Assembly (NCBI RefSeq): GCF_036250675.1
Contig: NZ_CP109592.1
Location: 6,014,001-6,078,000 of the forward strand
Source: Streptomyces sp. NBC_01689
GTDB taxonomy: Bacteria; Actinomycetota; Actinomycetes; Streptomycetales; Streptomycetaceae
Direction of reading: 5' to 3'
DNA: 64,000 bases
A program made the position numbers and the translations under genes. This document shows positions 60,688 through 64,000 of this stretch, one piece after another. The notes under the pieces were generated by a model. That model searched no databases, was not told the origin of the DNA, and saw only the letters and a program-made list of their open reading frames with translations. Numbering within the stretch: position 1 is the first letter of the stretch; each line of letters opens with the position of its first letter.

Positions 60688-63600
60688 TCACTGCCGTCGC
60701 GGGGTGAGCCCGGCCAGCGGTCCCGCCCCGGCGGTGGTGCCGGTCGTCCCGCCGTCGGTGGCGCCACCGTTGCCCGGAGTGCCGCCGTCGGTGGCACCGC
60801 CGTCGGTCGTGGTGCCCCCGTCGGTGGCGCCGCCGGTGGTGGCGCCTCCGTCGGTGGTCCCGCCGTCGGTGGTGCCCCCGTCCGTGGTGCCGCCGGTGGT
60901 GGCGCCTCCGTCGGTGGTGGTCCCGCCGTCCGTCTGACCGCCGGTCTGGCCCGCGGTGTCGCCGGGCGGCGGGCTCTGGGTGCCCTGGCCGCCGGTCGCC
61001 GCGCCGCCGTCCTGGCCGCCGGTGCCGGGGGTCTGGCCGGTGGGTCCGGTGCTCGGGAGTTGCTGCTGCTCCTCGGCGCCGGGCTGGAGCCACAGGTCGA
61101 AGTCGCTGTGGCCGCTGCCCTTGAGCGCGGCCTTCGTGTACTGCGCCCAGATCTGCGCCGGGTAGCCGCCGCCGTTGATCCGGGCCTGGCCGAGCGCGCC
61201 GTACAGGGACTTGTGGACGCCGGTGTCGGGGTCCTGGCCCATCACGGCCACGACGGTGGCGAGGTCGGGGGTGTAGCCCGCGAACCAGGCGGCCTGGTCC
61301 TCCTCAGCCGTGCCGGTCTTGCCCGCGGCGGGCCGTCCGGCGGCCTTGGCGGCGGTGCCGGTGCCGCCCTCGACGACGCTCTGCAGGACGGAGGTGGTGG
61401 TGTCGGCGGCCTGCCGGGTCACCGCCCGCTTCGTCTCCTGCCTGGGCAGGTGCACGTCCGCCGCGCCTTCCTTGGTGACCTTCTCGACGAGCGTGTACGT
61501 GCCGTGCTCGCCGTGGTTGGCGAGGGTCGCGTAGGCCTGCGCCATGTCGAGGACGCTCGCGGTGGACGGGCCGAGCGCAATGGACGGGGTGGCGGTGAGG
61601 TCCGGGGTGTCGGCGGGGACGCCGAGGTCGACGGCGGTCTCCTTGACCTTGGACGGGCCGACGTCCACGGCCATCTGCGCGTACACGGCGTTGACGGACT
61701 TGTCGGTGGCGGTGCGCACGGTGATGGGCCCGTACGAGACGTTGTCCTCGTTCTCGGGCGCGTACGAGCCGCCGCTCCAGCCCTGCACGGGACGCTTGTT
61801 CGTGCCGTCGTAGAAGGTGTTCGGGGTGATGGGGCGGTCGTCCTCGGTCCGTGAGCCGTTCTGCACGGCGGAGGTGAACACGAAGGGCTTGAAGGTCGAG
61901 CCGACCTGGTAGTCGCGGCGCGTGGCGTTGTTCACGTACTGCTTGGTGTAGTCGATGCCGCCGTACATGGCGACGACCTTGCCGGTGGCCGGGTCGATGG
62001 AGACACCGCCGGCGCGGACGTAGCGGTCGACCTTGCGGTTCTTCTTGTCGAGGTGGCTCATCACCTGGTCGTCGACGGCCTTCACGAAGGCGTCCTGCCG
62101 GGGCCGCTGCAGGGTGGTCGTGATGCGGTAGCCGCCGGTCTGCAGGGTGTCCTCGTCGATGATCTTGTGTTCGACGAGGTAGTCGTTCACGGCCTTGACG
62201 ACGTAGCCGCGCTGCCCTGACATGCCGGTGGCGATCACCGACTGCTTGGGCTCGGGGAAGGTGACCGCGCCGCGTGCGGCCGGGGTCAGCCACTGCTTCT
62301 TGACCATGCCGTCGAGGACGTAGTTCCAGCGGGCCTCGGCCGCGGCCTTGTTCTCGGGGTGCGCGATCACGTCGTACTCGCTCGGCGCGTTCAGGAGCGC
62401 GGCGAGGTACGCGCCCTGACCGACCGTCAGGTCCTGTGCGTCGACGCCGTAGTAGGCCTGGGCGGCGGCCTGGATGCCGTAGGCGTTGCGGCCGTAGTAG
62501 CTGGTGTTGAGGTAACCCTCGAGGATGTCGAACTTGCTCTGCTGGCGGTCGAGCTTGATGGAGATGAAGAACTCCTTCACCTTCCGGGTGGCCGTCTGCT
62601 CCTGGCCCAGGTAGTAGTTCTTCACGTACTGCTGGGTGATCGTCGATCCGGACTGCTTGCCCTTGCCGGTGACGGTGTTCCAGCCGGCCCGGAGCATCGC
62701 CTTGGGGTCGATGGCGGACTCGGTGTAGAAGTCCCGGTCCTCGGCGGCGAGCGCGGCGTGCTGGGCGTCCTCGGAGATCTGCGCGAGCGACACGTTCTCG
62801 CGGTTGACCTCGCCGTCGCGGGCCAGCTGGCTGCCGTCCGCGTAGAGGTAGACGTTGCTCTGCTTGGTCGCGGCGGCGTTCGCGGGCGGGATCTTGACCA
62901 GGTAGTAGCCGAGGGCGAAGAGGCCGATCACGACCAGGACGAGGCCGACGAACGTGCCGAGGAGCATCCGCCAGGTGGGGACGAGGCGTCTCCAGCCGGT
63001 GCGCTTCCGCTTCGCCTTCTTCCCCGGCTTCCCGGACGGTGCGGGTGCCGCTGTCCCCTCCGGGTTCGCGGATCCTCCCGGCTGTCCCGGCTGTCCCGGC
63101 TGCCCGGGCCGTCCCGGCTGTCCCTGCGGCACGTGGTGCCGTGCGGTTTGGGGTCCCTCCTCGGACCGGGGTCCGCGCGCGGTCGCGGGATCTTCCGGGT
63201 TCCCGGGGTGCCCTGGCGTCTGGTGGTCCTGGGCCGCCAGGGGGCCCTGAGCCGCAAGGGGTCCCCCCGCTGCCAGGGGGCCCTGTCCCTTCTGGGGTCC
63301 CTGCGCCCTACGGGGTCCCTCCGGTGTCGCGCGGTCCCGCGGTGTCCACGGCCCCTCCGGCCGTGCGGCTCCTCCCGGCCCCGCGGCCTCCTCCGCGTTC
63401 GCGGCCTTCTCCGGCTCCGGGCCGTCTCCCGGGCGTGCGGCTTCTTCCGGCTTCGCGCCGTCTCCCGGGCGTGCGGTCTCCTCCGGCCGTCCGGTCCGGT
63501 CCGGCGTCCCCGACGGCTGCGGCTCCGCCGACGACTCCGGCCTCCCCGTTCCCCCGGGCGCCCCGGCCTCCCCGGGCTTCTCCGGTGCCTGCGGCTGCTC

Positions 63601-63765
63601 CCGCCGTTCCCGCTGCTCCGGCTGCTCCGGCTTCCTCGGACCCTCCGGCCTTCCGGGCGGGTCCCCCGGCTCACCGGGTCCGCCGGGTGCCGCCTGGGCA
63701 GCCGGCTCGGGCCCCCTCGGTGCCCAGCCCTGGTTGTGCTCCTGCGGCTGTGGCTTGTCGCTCAT
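60688..63765 (-). CDS. Class A penicillin-binding protein with long low-complexity tails
   Basis: The 1025-residue bifunctional enzyme makes and cross-links glycan strands. Residues 1-260 are cytoplasmic, Pro/Gly/Glu/Arg-rich sequence. A membrane helix (266-289) is followed by the glycosyltransferase domain (GSTITQQYVKNYYLGQ, KFDILEGYLNTSYYGRNAYGI) and the transpeptidase domain with SxxK (GSTFKPFVF) and KTG (KTGTAEEDQAAWF). The C-terminal roughly 110 residues are Gly/Thr/Asp repeats. ATG 63765 follows ACAGGAGT. The tails are far longer than in typical PBPs and may bind cell-wall or divisome partners. Confidence 0.9.
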   Translation of the reverse strand: MSDKPQPQEHNQGWAPRGPEPAAQAAPGGPGEPGDPPGRPEGPRKPEQPEQRERREQPQAPEKPGEAGAPGGTGRPESSAEPQPSGTPDRTGRPEETARPGDGAKPEEAARPGDGPEPEKAANAEEAAGPGGAARPEGPWTPRDRATPEGPRRAQGPQKGQGPLAAGGPLAAQGPLAAQDHQTPGHPGNPEDPATARGPRSEEGPQTARHHVPQGQPGRPGQPGQPGQPGGSANPEGTAAPAPSGKPGKKAKRKRTGWRRLVPTWRMLLGTFVGLVLVVIGLFALGYYLVKIPPANAAATKQSNVYLYADGSQLARDGEVNRENVSLAQISEDAQHAALAAEDRDFYTESAIDPKAMLRAGWNTVTGKGKQSGSTITQQYVKNYYLGQEQTATRKVKEFFISIKLDRQQSKFDILEGYLNTSYYGRNAYGIQAAAQAYYGVDAQDLTVGQGAYLAALLNAPSEYDVIAHPENKAAAEARWNYVLDGMVKKQWLTPAARGAVTFPEPKQSVIATGMSGQRGYVVKAVNDYLVEHKIIDEDTLQTGGYRITTTLQRPRQDAFVKAVDDQVMSHLDKKNRKVDRYVRAGGVSIDPATGKVVAMYGGIDYTKQYVNNATRRDYQVGSTFKPFVFTSAVQNGSRTEDDRPITPNTFYDGTNKRPVQGWSGGSYAPENEDNVSYGPITVRTATDKSVNAVYAQMAVDVGPSKVKETAVDLGVPADTPDLTATPSIALGPSTASVLDMAQAYATLANHGEHGTYTLVEKVTKEGAADVHLPRQETKRAVTRQAADTTTSVLQSVVEGGTGTAAKAAGRPAAGKTGTAEEDQAAWFAGYTPDLATVVAVMGQDPDTGVHKSLYGALGQARINGGGYPAQIWAQYTKAALKGSGHSDFDLWLQPGAEEQQQLPSTGPTGQTPGTGGQDGGAATGGQGTQSPPPGDTAGQTGGQTDGGTTTDGGATTGGTTDGGTTDGGTTDGGATTGGATDGGTTTDGGATDGGTPGNGGATDGGTTGTTAGAGPLAGLTPRRQ
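60740..60945. repeat. Minisatellite encoding Gly-Gly-Thr-Thr-Asp repeats in the PBP tail
   Basis: A GTCGGTGGT/GCCGCC-like unit repeats about 12-15 times with variation, encoding (T/A)(T/D)DGG(T/A)TTGG-type repeats at the C-terminus of the penicillin-binding protein. All units preserve the reading frame. Confidence 0.75.
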
Positions 63766-63977
63766 CTGTCTGCCGGACTCCTGTTTCACGTCGTACGCAC
63801 CCGTACGACCTCATACGCCGTGTGCGCCCCCCTGTTGAAGACTGTCGCACCCGGCGTTCCGTTCCCGGATTCCGGCACGCGTCGCGCCGGAAAATGCCTG
63901 GCAGCGAGCGCCGCCGTGGGACTAGGCTCCTGCGCTTCGGCCGAAAACGGCTTTCCCGGTGCAAGGAGGACTTCCTC

Positions 63978-64000
63978 GTGGGGACAGGGCGGTTGTACAC
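63978..64000 (+). CDS. Start of a plus-strand gene cut by the window end
   Basis: An ideal ribosome-binding site (AAGGAGG at 63963-63969) precedes a GTG at 63978, and seven codons (MGTGRLY) are visible before the window ends. It is divergent from the penicillin-binding protein. The product cannot be told from this fragment. Confidence 0.5.

Noticed and set aside
60720..60960. Possible CRISPR-like repeats near 60.8 kb
   Set aside because: The repeats are variable and coding, in frame with the penicillin-binding protein tail. Spacers of uniform length are absent.
63300..63765. Second low-complexity tract in the PBP frame as a separate gene
   Set aside because: It is continuous with the transmembrane and catalytic parts, and the start at 63765 has a good ribosome-binding site, so it is part of the same protein.

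Overview
The window is a GC-rich actinomycete chromosome segment, almost certainly Streptomyces. Evidence for this is the codon use, the frequent GTG starts and ATGA overlaps, ssgG (a sporulation family confined to morphologically complex actinomycetes), the nagE2-nagE1/nagF PTS locus with DasR-type (dre) sites, the mec-cysO-cysM cysteine pathway, and a sugar ABC operon lacking its own ATPase. As I recall it, the gene order resembles the S. coelicolor core chromosome, so most of the window is conserved backbone carrying a few accessory insertions.

Layout: 0-7 kb holds the 3' part of a HelD-like RNA-polymerase helicase, an ACT-domain malic enzyme, HU (hupA), murA, yqgE and a DUF3039 gene. At 7-12 kb is a sugar ABC transporter plus cytoplasmic GH20 beta-N-acetylhexosaminidase behind a dre-like site. 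At 12-17 kb is a three-subunit molybdenum hydroxylase with a very long disordered extension on its 2Fe-2S subunit and a coupled 55-residue membrane miniprotein. At 17-26 kb are a double-SUKH protein, tRNA-Cys, an MFS exporter behind an orphan 16-bp palindrome, an RHH-Doc toxin-antitoxin pair, an SF2 helicase, an IclR regulator and a Lon-like membrane protease. At 26-31 kb are an ArsR-type regulator with a striking 14-bp-periodic operator and an OpuC-type osmoprotectant ABC operon headed by an AsnC/Lrp gene. At 31-39 kb are hppD, a TPR protein, a glycolate-oxidase-like flavoenzyme, ssgG and two RDD membrane proteins.

At 40-47 kb are an M6 metalloprotease, pncA and pncB, clpS with a DUF2017 gene, and an amino-acid permease. 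At 48-51 kb is the CysO route to cysteine (mec, a Cys-codon leader peptide with alternative hairpins, cysO with a GGMA tail, cysM), followed by a Streptomyces palindromic repeat and a membrane-anchored PemK/MazF domain. At 51-55 kb are an MBL hydrolase and the GlcNAc PTS genes. At 55-64 kb are rph, a lipoprotein, rdgB, tRNA-Leu abutted by a four-repeat HNH endonuclease, bcp, an orphan Cpn10, a guanidine-III-like riboswitch with sugE, and a class A penicillin-binding protein with long low-complexity tails.

The GH20/ABC operon and the nag PTS genes plausibly form one aminosugar regulon under DasR. The sulfur genes form a carrier-protein pathway with its own leader-peptide control. The least explained objects are the HNH repeat protein next to tRNA-Leu, the 14-bp TTGCAA array, the cysteine leader, and the orphan palindromes upstream of the MFS and M6 genes. 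I saw no CRISPR array, insertion sequence, integrase, rRNA or biosynthetic gene cluster.
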